From assembly GCF_024331145.1 (NCBI RefSeq), contig NZ_JANDJO010000002.1:186001-250000 (forward strand): 64,000 nucleotides of DNA, written 5' to 3'. This DNA comes from Shimia sp. CNT1-13L.2. GTDB lineage: Bacteria > Pseudomonadota > Alphaproteobacteria > Rhodobacterales > Rhodobacteraceae. Below, piece by piece: positions 53,510 to 62,273 of the stretch (its first letter is position 1; each line of letters begins with the position of its first letter). The position numbers and the translations under genes are program-made. The notes beneath the pieces are model-generated. The model saw only the letters and a list, made by a program, of their open reading frames with translations. It did no database searches and had not been told where the DNA came from.

Positions 53510-54759
53510 CCGGGCCTTCGAAAACCGTTGCCGTGATTGGTGCTGGGATTGTCGGGGTGTCCACCGCGATCTGGCTGCAACGCGACGGCCATTCGGTCAC
53601 CCTGATCGACAAGGGTGCTCCGGGTGACGCGGCCAGCCATGGCAACGGTGGCGTGCTGGCCTCCTGTTCGGTGGTGCCGGTGACGGGGCCGGGCTTGATC
53701 TGGAAAGCCCCGCGCATGTTGCTTGATCCGTCCCAGCCCCTGTTCATGAAATGGGGCTACGTCCCCAAGCTGATCCCGTGGCTTTGGAAATACATGCGGC
53801 ATGCAAACGCCAATGACACGCGCCGTATCTCTCGGGCAATTGCCGGCGTCACAAGCGATAGCCTGTCCGACCACCTGGCCCTTGCGGAAGGAACCGGGGC
53901 CGAGAAGTGGATACACCCGTCGGACTATCTCTACATCTACAATGATCGCAAGCACTTCGAGGGCGACGCCTTCGGCTGGGGGCTGCGCCGTGAAAGCGGC
54001 TTTACCTGGGAAGAGCTCGAAGGGCAGGCCTTTCGCGACTACGACGGGGTCTTCGGACCAGAACTGGGCTTTGCCGCGAAACTTTCGGACCACGGGCGCA
54101 TTTCGGATCCCGGCCTGTATGTGAAGGACTTGGCCCGTCACTTCGAGGCACAGGGCGGCAAGGTGATCCGCGCAGAGTTCGAAGATGTCGCGCGGGAGAA
54201 TGGCAAAGTCACCGGAGTGCGGGCAGGGGGAACCCTTTTGCCATGTGACAGCGTGGTGATTGCCTCCGGCGTCTGGTCGAAACCCATGGCCGAAAAACTG
54301 GGCGTCTCGGTGCCACTGGAAGCCGAGCGCGGCTACCATCTTGAACTGGTTGAGCCGTCAATCATGCCGCGTGCGCCGGTGATGATCGCCTCGGGAAAAT
54401 TCGTGGCCACACCCATGGACGGACGGTTGCGTCTTGCGGGTATCGTGGAATTCGGGGGCATTGACGCACCGCCCTCGCGCGCGCCTTTTGCGCTTTTGAA
54501 AAAGAATATCCGCGCGGCCATTCCGGGGATAACCTGGAAGGACGAGGTCGAATGGATGGGGCACCGTCCCGCCCCGGCAGATTCCATTCCGGTGATCGGA
54601 GAAGTGCCGGGTGTTGCGGGGGCCTACTTGGGCTTTGGCCATCACCATATCGGTCTGACAGGCGGACCAAGAACCGGGCGCCTTCTGGCGCAAATGATTT
54701 CGGGCAGGCAACCGAATGTGGACATGAGTGTTTATGCTCCGTCCCGCTACACAACATAA
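53506..54759 (+). CDS. DadA-type FAD-dependent D-amino-acid dehydrogenase family protein
   Basis: A 417-residue DAO-fold flavoprotein. The FAD motif [21 protein letters not shown] is at the N terminus, [16 protein letters not shown] near residue 45 is the DadA-type flavin loop, and [19 protein letters not shown] lies near the C terminus. These enzymes oxidise D-amino or D-imino acids, passing electrons to quinone. Start at ATG 53506 overlaps the enolase stop (ATGA), indicating consecutive steps: epimerisation by the enolase-family protein, then oxidation of the D-form. The exact substrate is unknown. Confidence 0.85.
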   Translation: MTGPSKTVAVIGAGIVGVSTAIWLQRDGHSVTLIDKGAPGDAASHGNGGVLASCSVVPVTGPGLIWKAPRMLLDPSQPLFMKWGYVPKLIPWLWKYMRHANANDTRRISRAIAGVTSDSLSDHLALAEGTGAEKWIHPSDYLYIYNDRKHFEGDAFGWGLRRESGFTWEELEGQAFRDYDGVFGPELGFAAKLSDHGRISDPGLYVKDLARHFEAQGGKVIRAEFEDVARENGKVTGVRAGGTLLPCDSVVIASGVWSKPMAEKLGVSVPLEAERGYHLELVEPSIMPRAPVMIASGKFVATPMDGRLRLAGIVEFGGIDAPPSRAPFALLKKNIRAAIPGITWKDEVEWMGHRPAPADSIPVIGEVPGVAGAYLGFGHHHIGLTGGPRTGRLLAQMISGRQPNVDMSVYAPSRYTT

Positions 54760-54798
54760 TAAGCCTAACAACCAACAGAGACCCTCAGGGAGAAAACA

Positions 54799-55776
54799 AT
54801 GAAAAAGATGACGAAACTGCTTGCTGCAACTGCGCTGACCGCCGCAGCCGCCACCACGGCCTCGGCCGAAAAATGGGACATGCCGCTGGCGTATTCCGGC
54901 TCGAACTTCCACTCGGTGACAGCCGCAGAATTCGGCAAATGCGTGACCACCGGTACCGGCGGCGAGATCGAGATCGTAACCCACCCGTCGGGGTCGCTGT
55001 TCAAGGGCGCTGACATCAAGCGCGCCGTCCAGACTGGTCAGGCCCCAATTGGCGAGCGCCTGCTTTCAGGCCACCAGAACGAAAACGCGCTGTTCGGATT
55101 TGACTCGGTGCCGTTCCTTGCAACCTCTTTCGATGACAGTGACAAGCTGTGGAAGGCAGCAAAGGCCCCGCTGACCGAACTTCTTGCGGAGCAGAACCTG
55201 ACGCTGCTCTATTCCGTGCCGTGGCCGCCGCAGGGCCTCTACTTCAAGAACGAGGTGACCTCGGTTGCAGACATGAAGGGCATCAAGTTCCGTTCCTACA
55301 ACAATGCTACATCGCGCCTCGCTGAGCTGACCGGAATGCTGCCCGTCACCATTGAAGCTGCCGAGATCAGCCAGGCCTTCGCCACCGGTGTCGCCGACTC
55401 CATGGTGTCCTCCGGCTCCACCGGCTATGACCGCAAGGTCTGGGAAAGCCTGAACTACTTCTACGAGGTAGATGCCTGGCTGCCGCGCAACTATGTCTTC
55501 GTGAACTCCGGTGTCTGGTCGGGCGTGTCCGATCAAAACAAGAACGTGGTGCGCGCTTGTGCGGAACTGGCCGAATATGCGGGCAACTGGCGCTCCAAGG
55601 AATACACCGGCTTTACCCTTCAGGGCCTGCGCGATGGCGGCATGACGGTTGGTCCGGCGTCTGACCAGATGGTTGGGGAACTGAAAGACATCGGTGTCAC
55701 CATGACCAACGAATGGCTTGAAGCCTCGGGCGATCAGGGCAAAGCTATCGTCGACGCCTTCAACGGCATGCAATAA
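54799..55776 (+). CDS. TRAP transporter solute-binding protein (DctP family)
   Basis: Periplasmic receptor of 325 residues. The signal peptide MKKMTKLLAATALTAAAATTASA is cleaved before EKWD. The conserved substrate-carboxylate arginine lies in MKGIKFRSYNNAT near residue 175. Aromatic residues such as VPWPPQGLYF nearby could form a pocket for a quaternary amine, but this is a guess. Ribosome-binding site CAGGGAG. In this cluster the binding protein precedes the permease genes, unlike the first TRAP set where it follows them. Confidence 0.92.
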   Translation: MKKMTKLLAATALTAAAATTASAEKWDMPLAYSGSNFHSVTAAEFGKCVTTGTGGEIEIVTHPSGSLFKGADIKRAVQTGQAPIGERLLSGHQNENALFGFDSVPFLATSFDDSDKLWKAAKAPLTELLAEQNLTLLYSVPWPPQGLYFKNEVTSVADMKGIKFRSYNNATSRLAELTGMLPVTIEAAEISQAFATGVADSMVSSGSTGYDRKVWESLNYFYEVDAWLPRNYVFVNSGVWSGVSDQNKNVVRACAELAEYAGNWRSKEYTGFTLQGLRDGGMTVGPASDQMVGELKDIGVTMTNEWLEASGDQGKAIVDAFNGMQ

Positions 55777-55787
55777 TCCTTTGGGCT

Positions 55788-55811
55788 CGGGCGGTGGTTA
55801 TCCTCCGCCCG
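55788..55811 (+). terminator. GC-rich stem-loop after the second TRAP binding-protein gene
   Basis: A 7-bp stem CGGGCGG / CCGCCCG with a 10-base loop, 11 bp after the stop codon and without a T-tract. It occupies the same position relative to its binding-protein gene as the stem at 44259, consistent with differential expression of receptor over permease. Confidence 0.45.
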
Positions 55812-55842
55812 CAGTCTGTTCAGGAACAAGAGGAGAGGGGCT

Positions 55843-56376
55843 ATGGCGGTTCTCAGGGGGCTGCGACGCGGTCTTGATTTTCTGTATCTTTCAGCCGGGG
55901 TTCTGGCGGCGCTCAGCCTGATCGCGATCCTTGGTTTGATCGTGGTTCAGATGCTGGCCCGTTGGACGGGCGAGGTTTTTCCGGGGGCACCCGACTATGC
56001 GGGTTATGCCATGGCGGCGGCCTCGTTCCTTGCCTTTGCCAATGCCCTCAACCGGGGCAGCCATATCCGGGTCTCGATCTTGCTTAACGCGGTCCCCGAC
56101 GGCCTGCGCCGCTGGCTTGAAATCTGGTGTTTCGGGGTCGGAACCGCGGTGATGTGGTACTTCGTGTGGTACGCACAACGGTTTGTCTACTGGAGCTGGA
56201 AATTCAACGACGTGAGCCAGGGACAGGATCGAACGCCACTCTGGATTCCCCAATCCGTCATGCTTCTGGGGGCAGTTATCCTTGCCATCGCCCTGACCGA
56301 CCACCTTTTGCACGTGATCTTCAAGGGCAATCACCGCATTGAACGGGACCTGGCTGATCAGAGCCACGGAGAGTGA
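55843..56376 (+). CDS. TRAP transporter small permease (DctQ type)
   Basis: A 177-residue inner-membrane protein with four hydrophobic helices. The region MAAASFLAFANALNRGSHIRVSILLNAVPDGLRRWLEI (about residues 57-94) matches the DctQ core, with the RGSHIRV segment between helices 2 and 3. Ribosome-binding site AAGAGGAGAGG. It overlaps the periplasmic cupin gene by ATGA, so small permease, cupin and large permease are co-translated. Confidence 0.9.
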   Translation: MAVLRGLRRGLDFLYLSAGVLAALSLIAILGLIVVQMLARWTGEVFPGAPDYAGYAMAAASFLAFANALNRGSHIRVSILLNAVPDGLRRWLEIWCFGVGTAVMWYFVWYAQRFVYWSWKFNDVSQGQDRTPLWIPQSVMLLGAVILAIALTDHLLHVIFKGNHRIERDLADQSHGE

Positions 56377-56771
56377 CCATGACCAGACTATTGCACACCG
56401 TCACCCTCGTTCTGGCGCTGGGTGCCGCGACAACGCCGCTTGCCGCGCAAGAAGTCACCCGAACTGAAATCCGCCGCGTGGATGCGCCCGGCTCAACCAC
56501 GCACGAAGTTATCGTGTCGCGGCTCGAAGTGGCACCGGGCGCGACCATTCCCCGCCACACCCATCCCGGCGACGAGCATATGGTTGTGCTGGAAGGCGGC
56601 GAGATGAAGGCGCCCAACGGCAAGATCATCCCCTTCGCACTTGGCGACACCGCGCTGTTCCCTGCCGGGCAGGTGCATGGTGGCCTGACCAATGCCGGAA
56701 CCACCCCTCTCGTGGCACTGACCACCCATATCGTCGAGAAGGGACAGCCCTTCATGACGCTCGCGGAGTAG
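56373..56771 (+). CDS. Periplasmic cupin-domain protein inside the TRAP operon
   Basis: A 132-residue single cupin with an N-terminal signal peptide (MTMTRLLHTVTLVLALGAATTPLAAQ). The metal-binding pattern is complete: His62, His64 and Glu68 in PRHTHPGDEH, and His102 in PAGQVHGG. It sits between the DctQ and DctM permease genes, with ATGA overlap to the first and 4 bp to the second. This is unusual for TRAP operons. An exported metal cupin here could modify, isomerise or present the substrate in the periplasm before uptake. No catalytic role is established. Confidence 0.83.
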   Translation: MTMTRLLHTVTLVLALGAATTPLAAQEVTRTEIRRVDAPGSTTHEVIVSRLEVAPGATIPRHTHPGDEHMVVLEGGEMKAPNGKIIPFALGDTALFPAGQVHGGLTNAGTTPLVALTTHIVEKGQPFMTLAE

Positions 56772-56775
56772 GCCA

Positions 56776-58086
56776 ATGGAAAACTTTTCGATCATCATTC
56801 TCTTCCTGTTCGTCCTGTTCACTCTGCTCGGATCAGGCGTCTGGGTTGGCCTTGCCCTGATGGGCGTGGCCTGGGTTGGCATGGAGCTGTTCACAACACG
56901 CCCCGTGGGCGACGTGATGCTGACTACGATCTGGTCGGCGTCCTCGTCATGGACCCTGACAGCCCTACCGATGTTCATATGGATGGGCGAAATCCTCTAT
57001 CGAACGCGATTGTCCGAAGACATGTTCAAGGGCCTGTCGCCGTGGATGGCCCCGCTGCCGGGCGGGCTGGTTCATACCAATATCGTGGGCTGCACCGTTT
57101 TCGCCGCGGTTTCCGGGTCGTCGGCTGCGACACTGACCACCGTGGGCAAGATGTCGATCCCGGAACTGCGCAAAAGGAACTATCCCGAGCGTATGATCAT
57201 CGGCACCCTGACGGGAGCAGCAACCCTTGGCCTGATGATCCCGCCGTCGCTGACGCTGATCGTCTACGGTGTCACCATCAATGAATCGATCACCAAGCTG
57301 TTCTTCGCCGGCATCCTGCCGGGCTTGGTGCTGGCGGCAATGTTCATGGGCTATGTCGCGATCTATTCCAAGGTCGGCAAAGACTGGAAACCCGATGTCG
57401 AAGCTAAGCTGAGCTTTGCCCAGAAGATCCGCAATTCGCGGTTCCTCGCCCCAGTGATCCTTCTGATCCTCGTGGTGATCGGTTCCATGTACCTTGGGTA
57501 TGCCACGGCAACCGAAGCCGCCGCCTTTGGCGTGATCGGCTCGCTCTTGCTGGCGCTGTCGCAGGGCTCGCTCAACTGGCAGACCTTCTCGGCAAGCCTC
57601 ATGGGGGCGACCCGCACCAGCGCCATGATCGCGCTGATCCTTGCTGGGGCCTCTTTCCTGTCCCTGTCGATGGGGTTCACCGGCTTGCCACGTGGCCTTG
57701 CCGATCTGATCGCGCAATGGGAACTGACGCGCTTTGAACTGCTCATGGTGCTCTTGGTGTTCTACATCATCCTTGGCTGTTTCCTGGATGGCATTTCCTC
57801 GGTCGTCCTGACGATGGCCGTGGTCGAGCCGATGATCCGTCAGGCGGGCATTGACCTGATCTGGTTTGGTATCTTCATCGTGGTGGTAGTCGAGATGGCG
57901 CAAATCACGCCTCCCATCGGCTTCAATCTCTTCGTGATGCAGGGCATGACCCATCACGAAATGGGCTACATTGCCCGCGCCGCGATCCCGATGTTCCTGA
58001 TCATGGTGCTGATGGTCTTTGTCCTGATCGCCTTCCCGGAGCTGGCCACATGGCTTCCCGATAACCTGAGACAGGGACCAAGGTAG
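56776..58086 (+). CDS. TRAP transporter large permease (DctM type)
   Basis: The 436-residue transport subunit, about twelve hydrophobic helices. Typical segments are AVSGSSAATLTTVGKMSIPELRKRNYPERMIIG (about residues 115-147) and QITPPIGFNLFVMQGMT (about 376-392). Start at ATG 56776, 4 bp after the cupin gene. Forms a complete importer with the DctQ and DctP proteins encoded upstream. Confidence 0.94.
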   Translation: MENFSIIILFLFVLFTLLGSGVWVGLALMGVAWVGMELFTTRPVGDVMLTTIWSASSSWTLTALPMFIWMGEILYRTRLSEDMFKGLSPWMAPLPGGLVHTNIVGCTVFAAVSGSSAATLTTVGKMSIPELRKRNYPERMIIGTLTGAATLGLMIPPSLTLIVYGVTINESITKLFFAGILPGLVLAAMFMGYVAIYSKVGKDWKPDVEAKLSFAQKIRNSRFLAPVILLILVVIGSMYLGYATATEAAAFGVIGSLLLALSQGSLNWQTFSASLMGATRTSAMIALILAGASFLSLSMGFTGLPRGLADLIAQWELTRFELLMVLLVFYIILGCFLDGISSVVLTMAVVEPMIRQAGIDLIWFGIFIVVVVEMAQITPPIGFNLFVMQGMTHHEMGYIARAAIPMFLIMVLMVFVLIAFPELATWLPDNLRQGPR

Positions 58087-58091
58087 CCCTT

Positions 58092-59009
58092 GTGAACCCG
58101 CTTCTTCTTGCGGCCCGTCACGGCCCTCTGGTTCTTGCCGGAGGTCTCGTGGCGGGCCTCCTTTTTCCCCGAGTGGGCAGCCACCTGACACCGCATATCC
58201 CGGTGCTTGTCGTGCTCTTGCTGTTCCTGTCTGTTCTGAGGATGGATCCCAAGGCCCTGCTCGGGTCGTTCCGGGATGTGCCGCGCATGGCGGGATTGGT
58301 TCTTATGCTACAGCTGGCTCTGCCCCTGTCCGTGCTGGGCGTCGCTGCGCTTGGCGGCTGGCAAGGTACTCCCGTCGTGCTGGCGCTCACCCTGATGACC
58401 GCGGCCGCCCCAATCGTCGGCAGCTCCAACATCTGCCTCATGATGGGTGTCGCACCCGGCCATGCGCTGCGCCTGATGGTGATCGGGACGGCGCTTCTGC
58501 CGCTGACAGTTCTGCCGGTGCTTTGGCTGTCTCCGCACCTTGGGGGAGCGGCTACCGTGATCTCTGCCGCCCTGCGTCTGCTGGTCACTGTCGGGCTAAC
58601 CACTTGTGTCGCCTTGCTGGTGCGCCGCTACCTGGTGCCCGCCCCTTCGCCGGAGCTTGTGCAAAATCTTGATGGGGCTTCAGCCATTGCTCTGGCTGTG
58701 TTTGTATTGGCTCTCATGCCTTCTGTCAGCCGTGTCGCCGCCGATGCGCCCGGATTGGTTGGCTTGTGGCTCATGATCGCATTGGTCGCCAACCTCGGAT
58801 TGCAGTGGCTGGGCTTCCGCATTGGCAAAAGGGCAGGGCGTGACCGCGCTGTTTCTCTTGGTGTGTCCGCAGGCAACCGGAACATCGCCCTGTTCCTCGT
58901 GTCCCTGCCAGCCGAGGTCACTGCGCCACTTCTGGTTTTCATTGGCTGCTATCAGATTCCGATGTTCCTTACCCCGCTCCTGATGCGGCGGGTCTATCGG
59001 TCCGCCTAG
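58092..59009 (+). CDS. Bile acid:sodium symporter (BASS)-like membrane carrier
   Basis: A 305-residue membrane protein with about nine to ten hydrophobic helices. The two crossover-helix motifs of the BASS/NTCP fold are visible as MTAAAPIVGSSNICLMMG (about residues 97-114) and SLGVSAGNRNIALFLVSLP (about 256-274). Start GTG 58092, 5 bp after the TRAP large permease, so it belongs to the same operon. It may import or export the substrate or a product such as a keto acid. AEC-family transporters share part of this pattern. Confidence 0.75.
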   Translation: MNPLLLAARHGPLVLAGGLVAGLLFPRVGSHLTPHIPVLVVLLLFLSVLRMDPKALLGSFRDVPRMAGLVLMLQLALPLSVLGVAALGGWQGTPVVLALTLMTAAAPIVGSSNICLMMGVAPGHALRLMVIGTALLPLTVLPVLWLSPHLGGAATVISAALRLLVTVGLTTCVALLVRRYLVPAPSPELVQNLDGASAIALAVFVLALMPSVSRVAADAPGLVGLWLMIALVANLGLQWLGFRIGKRAGRDRAVSLGVSAGNRNIALFLVSLPAEVTAPLLVFIGCYQIPMFLTPLLMRRVYRSA

Positions 59010-59011
59010 CG

Positions 59012-59437
59012 TCAGGACACCGCAAAGGATGACAGGCGGATGTGGCTTTGGGTTTCGGCCACTTCCGGCAGGGCGCGGATTGCGTCGAGTATCTTGTCCA
59101 GCCGCTTGAGCGAGGATGTGCGCACCTCGACCACGATGTCGAAATTGCCGCTCAGGGTGTGCATGTCGGTGATCGCATCAATCCGGCGCAGGGCCGCAAG
59201 CGTACTGCGCCCGTCGTCTGCCTTGAGCCGGATCAGGGTAAAGGCGCTGATCTGGTGATCTTCTTCCGATGTCCCCAATTCCACGGTGAACCGGTTGATC
59301 ACCTTGAGGTGGAGCAACTTGTCGATCCGGTTCTGCACCGTGCCACGCGACACGCCCAGTTTGGTCGCCAGATCAGTCACCGAAGCCCGCGCGTCCTTGG
59401 TCAGCAGGTGCAGCAACTGATGATCGAGATCGTCCAT
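59012..59437 (-). CDS. Lrp/AsnC-family transcriptional regulator
   Basis: A 141-residue Lrp-type regulator. The helix-turn-helix is in the first 60 residues (LLTKDARASVTDLATKLGVSRGTVQNRIDKL), followed by the RAM ligand-binding domain. Start at ATG 59437 with TTGGAGGATTTCCC upstream. It is divergent from the lysine-degradation genes and separated from them by an A/T-rich region with inverted repeats, so it probably senses lysine or a pathway intermediate and controls them. Confidence 0.92.
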   Translation of the reverse strand: MDDLDHQLLHLLTKDARASVTDLATKLGVSRGTVQNRIDKLLHLKVINRFTVELGTSEEDHQISAFTLIRLKADDGRSTLAALRRIDAITDMHTLSGNFDIVVEVRTSSLKRLDKILDAIRALPEVAETQSHIRLSSFAVS

Positions 59438-59459
59438 GGGAAATCCTCCAAACGTCTGT

Positions 59460-59503
59460 TGGCAATTTGGTAGAAATTTTGCGAATTGCAAGAATTTTTG
59501 CCA
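59460..59503. promoter_or_regulatory. A/T-rich nested inverted repeats, probable Lrp-type operator
   Basis: The outer arms TGGCAA (59460-59465) and TTGCCA (59498-59503) enclose the inner symmetric TTGC-GAATT-GCAA (59479-59491). The region is far richer in A and T than the coding DNA around it, as usual for Lrp/AsnC sites, and lies in the 136 bp between the divergent regulator and aldehyde dehydrogenase genes. Confidence 0.5.
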
Positions 59504-59573
59504 TTCTGAATGCCGCTGATTTTTGGCCTGATGGCCTGTGACAGGACATCTGATCCAGACAGGGAAAACAGAC

Positions 59574-61097
59574 ATGATTCAAAGCAAGGTAGAAATCTCG
59601 CATTCCGACATCCTCAAGGCCAGCGGCTTTACCAAGGCCGAACTTGGCGCTGGGCCGCTTGACGTATTCACCCCGGTCGACGGCAGCAAGATTGCCAGCC
59701 TCGCAATGCACAGCCTGGCCGATGCAGAGGCGCAGATCGCCGATGCCAAGGCCGCCTTCAAGGCATGGCGCCTTGTGCCCGCGCCCCGTCGCGGCGAATT
59801 GGTGCGCCTGCTGGGCGAGGAACTGCGCAAGGAAAAAGAGGCGCTTGGCCGTCTGGTCACGCTGGAATGCGGCAAGATCTATCAGGAAGGCCTCGGCGAA
59901 GTGCAGGAGATGATCGACATCTGCGACTTCGCCGTTGGCCTCTCGCGTCAGCTTTATGGTCTGACCATTGCCTCGGAACGTCCCGGCCACGCGATGCGCG
60001 AAACCTGGCACCCGATGGGCACCTGTGGCGTGATCACCGCATTCAACTTCCCGGTTGCCCCCTGGTGCTGGAACGCGGCCCTTGCGCTTGTCTGTGGCGA
60101 TCCGGTGATCTGGAAACCCTCCGAGAAAACCCCGCTGACCGCACTCGCCGTCCAGAAGATCTGCGACCGCGTCACGGCCCAATTCGGCGAGGAGGCCCCC
60201 AAGGGCCTGATCCAGACCCTGATCGGCGAGCGTGACCTTGGCGAGGCGCTGACCGCCTCCAAGGACGTCGCCATCATCTCGGCCACCGGATCGGTGCCGA
60301 TGGGCAAGGCTGTTGCTGCTGACATGTCCAAACGCCTTGGCAAGACCATCCTTGAACTCGGTGGCAACAACGCCATGATCGTCGCCCCGTCAGCTGACCT
60401 TGAGATGGCCCTGCGCGCCATCGTCTTCTCGGCCGTCGGCACTGCCGGTCAGCGGTGCACCACCCTGCGCCGCCTGATCGTGCACGAAGATGTCTATGAC
60501 ACGCTGATCCCGCGCCTGATCAAGGCCTACAGCGGCCTTCCCATTGGCGATCCGCTGGCCGAAGGCACCCTTGTCGGCCCGCTGATCGATGTCGGTGCAG
60601 CAGACGCCATGGACCGCGCGCTGGAGCAGGCCAAATCGGAAGGCGGCACGGTTCACGGCGGCGGCAAGGCCCTGACCGACCAGTTCCCCGATGCCGCCTA
60701 TGTGCAACCCGCCATCGTCGAGATGCCCGCGCAAAGCGCCATCATGCACCACGAAACCTTTGCCCCGATCCTGTACGTCGTGAAATACACCGACCTTGAT
60801 CAGGCCATCGAGATGCAGAACGACGTGCCGCAGGGTCTCAGCTCCTGCATCTTCTCAACCGATGTGCGCGAAACCGAATACTTCCTCTCGGCCGCCGGCA
60901 GCGACTGTGGCATTGCCAACGTCAACATCGGCCCGTCCGGTGCGGAAATCGGTGGCGCCTTTGGGGGCGAAAAGGAAACCGGCGGGGGCCGCGAAAGCGG
61001 GTCCGATGCCTGGAAAGGCTACATGCGCCGCCAGACCAACACCGTGAACTATTCCCGCGACCTGCCGCTGGCGCAGGGCATCAAGTTCGACATCTGA
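59574..61097 (+). CDS. ALDH7-type aldehyde dehydrogenase (2-aminoadipate 6-semialdehyde dehydrogenase)
   Basis: NAD-dependent oxidation of 2-aminoadipate semialdehyde (or its cyclic form, piperideine-6-carboxylate) to 2-aminoadipate in lysine degradation. The 507-residue enzyme has ITAFNFPVAPWCWN (about residue 155), the general-base glutamate in ILELGGNNAM and catalytic Cys295 in TAGQRCTTLRR; these segments are typical of the ALDH7A1/antiquitin and AmaB group. Start at ATG 59574, after AGGGAAAACAGAC. A saccharopine dehydrogenase gene follows after 9 bp, giving two consecutive pathway steps. Confidence 0.9.
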   Translation: MIQSKVEISHSDILKASGFTKAELGAGPLDVFTPVDGSKIASLAMHSLADAEAQIADAKAAFKAWRLVPAPRRGELVRLLGEELRKEKEALGRLVTLECGKIYQEGLGEVQEMIDICDFAVGLSRQLYGLTIASERPGHAMRETWHPMGTCGVITAFNFPVAPWCWNAALALVCGDPVIWKPSEKTPLTALAVQKICDRVTAQFGEEAPKGLIQTLIGERDLGEALTASKDVAIISATGSVPMGKAVAADMSKRLGKTILELGGNNAMIVAPSADLEMALRAIVFSAVGTAGQRCTTLRRLIVHEDVYDTLIPRLIKAYSGLPIGDPLAEGTLVGPLIDVGAADAMDRALEQAKSEGGTVHGGGKALTDQFPDAAYVQPAIVEMPAQSAIMHHETFAPILYVVKYTDLDQAIEMQNDVPQGLSSCIFSTDVRETEYFLSAAGSDCGIANVNIGPSGAEIGGAFGGEKETGGGRESGSDAWKGYMRRQTNTVNYSRDLPLAQGIKFDI

Positions 61098-61106
61098 GAA
61101 CACCCC

Positions 61107-62165
61107 ATGAAACACATCGCTGTACTTGGCCTCGGCAAGGTGGGAACCCTTGCCGCAGAGCTCCTGCATGCCTCCGGTTTCTCGGTGACGGGCATTGATC
61201 TGACCACCCCAAAGGCGGACTTGCCCTTCACGGTCAAACCGCTGGACCTCGCCGATGCCGCCGCCATGGCCCGGGAATTCGAGGTGCAGGATGCCGTCCT
61301 GTCCTGCCTGCCTTATCACCTCAACACCAAGGTGGCCGAAACCGCCCATGCCGCGGGCATCCACTATTTCGACCTCACCGAAGATGTTCCGACCACCAAC
61401 AGGATCATCGAACTCAGTAAGACCTCCAAAGGGCTGATGGCACCGCAATGTGGCCTTGCGCCCGGTTTTATCGGCATTGTCGGGGCCTCGCTGATCGAAC
61501 AATTCGACGACTGCCGCAGCTGCAAGATGCGGGTCGGGGCGCTGCCTCAGCATCCGACCGGCCTGATGGGCTATTCCTTCAACTGGTCGCCCGAAGGCGT
61601 GGTGAATGAATACCTCAACGATTGCGAGGTGATCGAAGAGGGCGCGCGCAAGATGGTCTCGGCGATGGAGTGGTTCGAGGACATCTATATCGACGGCATC
61701 AAGCTCGAGGCCTTCACCACCTCTGGCGGTCTTGGCACCATGTGCGAAACCTATCTGGGGCGCGTGGCGAACATGGATTACAAGACCATGCGCTATCCCG
61801 GCCACGGCAAGCTGATGAACTTTTTCTTCCACGAACTCCTGATGCGCGAACGTCGTCAGGAGGCGGGGGAAATCCTCGTCAACGCCAAGCCGCCAGTGAA
61901 TGACGATATCGTCTATGTCCATGCGGCTGCCGAAGGCATGGTCGATGGCCACCTGCGCCGCGAGGAATTCGTGCGCGGCTACAAACCCATCGACCTGGCC
62001 GGAAAATCCCGCACCGCCATCGCCTGGACCACAGCAGGGTCTGTCGTCGCGGTGATCGAAATGGTCCGCGACGGCAAATTGCCCGCCCAAGGGTTCCTCA
62101 AACAGGAAGACATCCCGCTGGAGGCTTTCCTGTCAACGCCCACGGGAGCGCTCTACAACGGGTGA
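61107..62165 (+). CDS. Saccharopine dehydrogenase (glutamate- and aminoadipate-semialdehyde-forming, LYS9-like)
   Basis: A 352-residue protein with the N-terminal Rossmann motif AVLGLGKVGTLAAELLHASG and the saccharopine dehydrogenase segments MAPQCGLAPGFIGIVGASL (about residue 111) and RVGALPQHPTGLMGYSFNWSPEGVVNEY. It splits saccharopine to glutamate and 2-aminoadipate semialdehyde, the substrate of the enzyme encoded just upstream. No lysine-2-oxoglutarate reductase gene or domain is present in the window, so saccharopine formation must be encoded elsewhere. The downstream hairpin at 62219 probably ends the operon. Confidence 0.9.
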   Translation: MKHIAVLGLGKVGTLAAELLHASGFSVTGIDLTTPKADLPFTVKPLDLADAAAMAREFEVQDAVLSCLPYHLNTKVAETAHAAGIHYFDLTEDVPTTNRIIELSKTSKGLMAPQCGLAPGFIGIVGASLIEQFDDCRSCKMRVGALPQHPTGLMGYSFNWSPEGVVNEYLNDCEVIEEGARKMVSAMEWFEDIYIDGIKLEAFTTSGGLGTMCETYLGRVANMDYKTMRYPGHGKLMNFFFHELLMRERRQEAGEILVNAKPPVNDDIVYVHAAAEGMVDGHLRREEFVRGYKPIDLAGKSRTAIAWTTAGSVVAVIEMVRDGKLPAQGFLKQEDIPLEAFLSTPTGALYNG

Positions 62166-62218
62166 GGGGGCTTTGGGCTAAAGCCTGCGGTTACTCACCG
62201 TCATGAACGAACGCGAAA

Positions 62219-62243
62219 GGTGGGCGCTTGCTCCGCGCCCACC
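62219..62243 (+). terminator. Strong hairpin after the lysine-degradation operon
   Basis: Perfect 9-bp stem GGTGGGCGC / GCGCCCACC with a 7-base loop, 53 bp after the saccharopine dehydrogenase stop. No long T-tract follows. It lies between convergent genes (the next gene is on the minus strand), which suits a transcription-stopping or mRNA-protecting role. Confidence 0.5.
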
Positions 62244-62273
62244 GCTCATCTTGGGTCTGTTCAGCGCAGGTGT

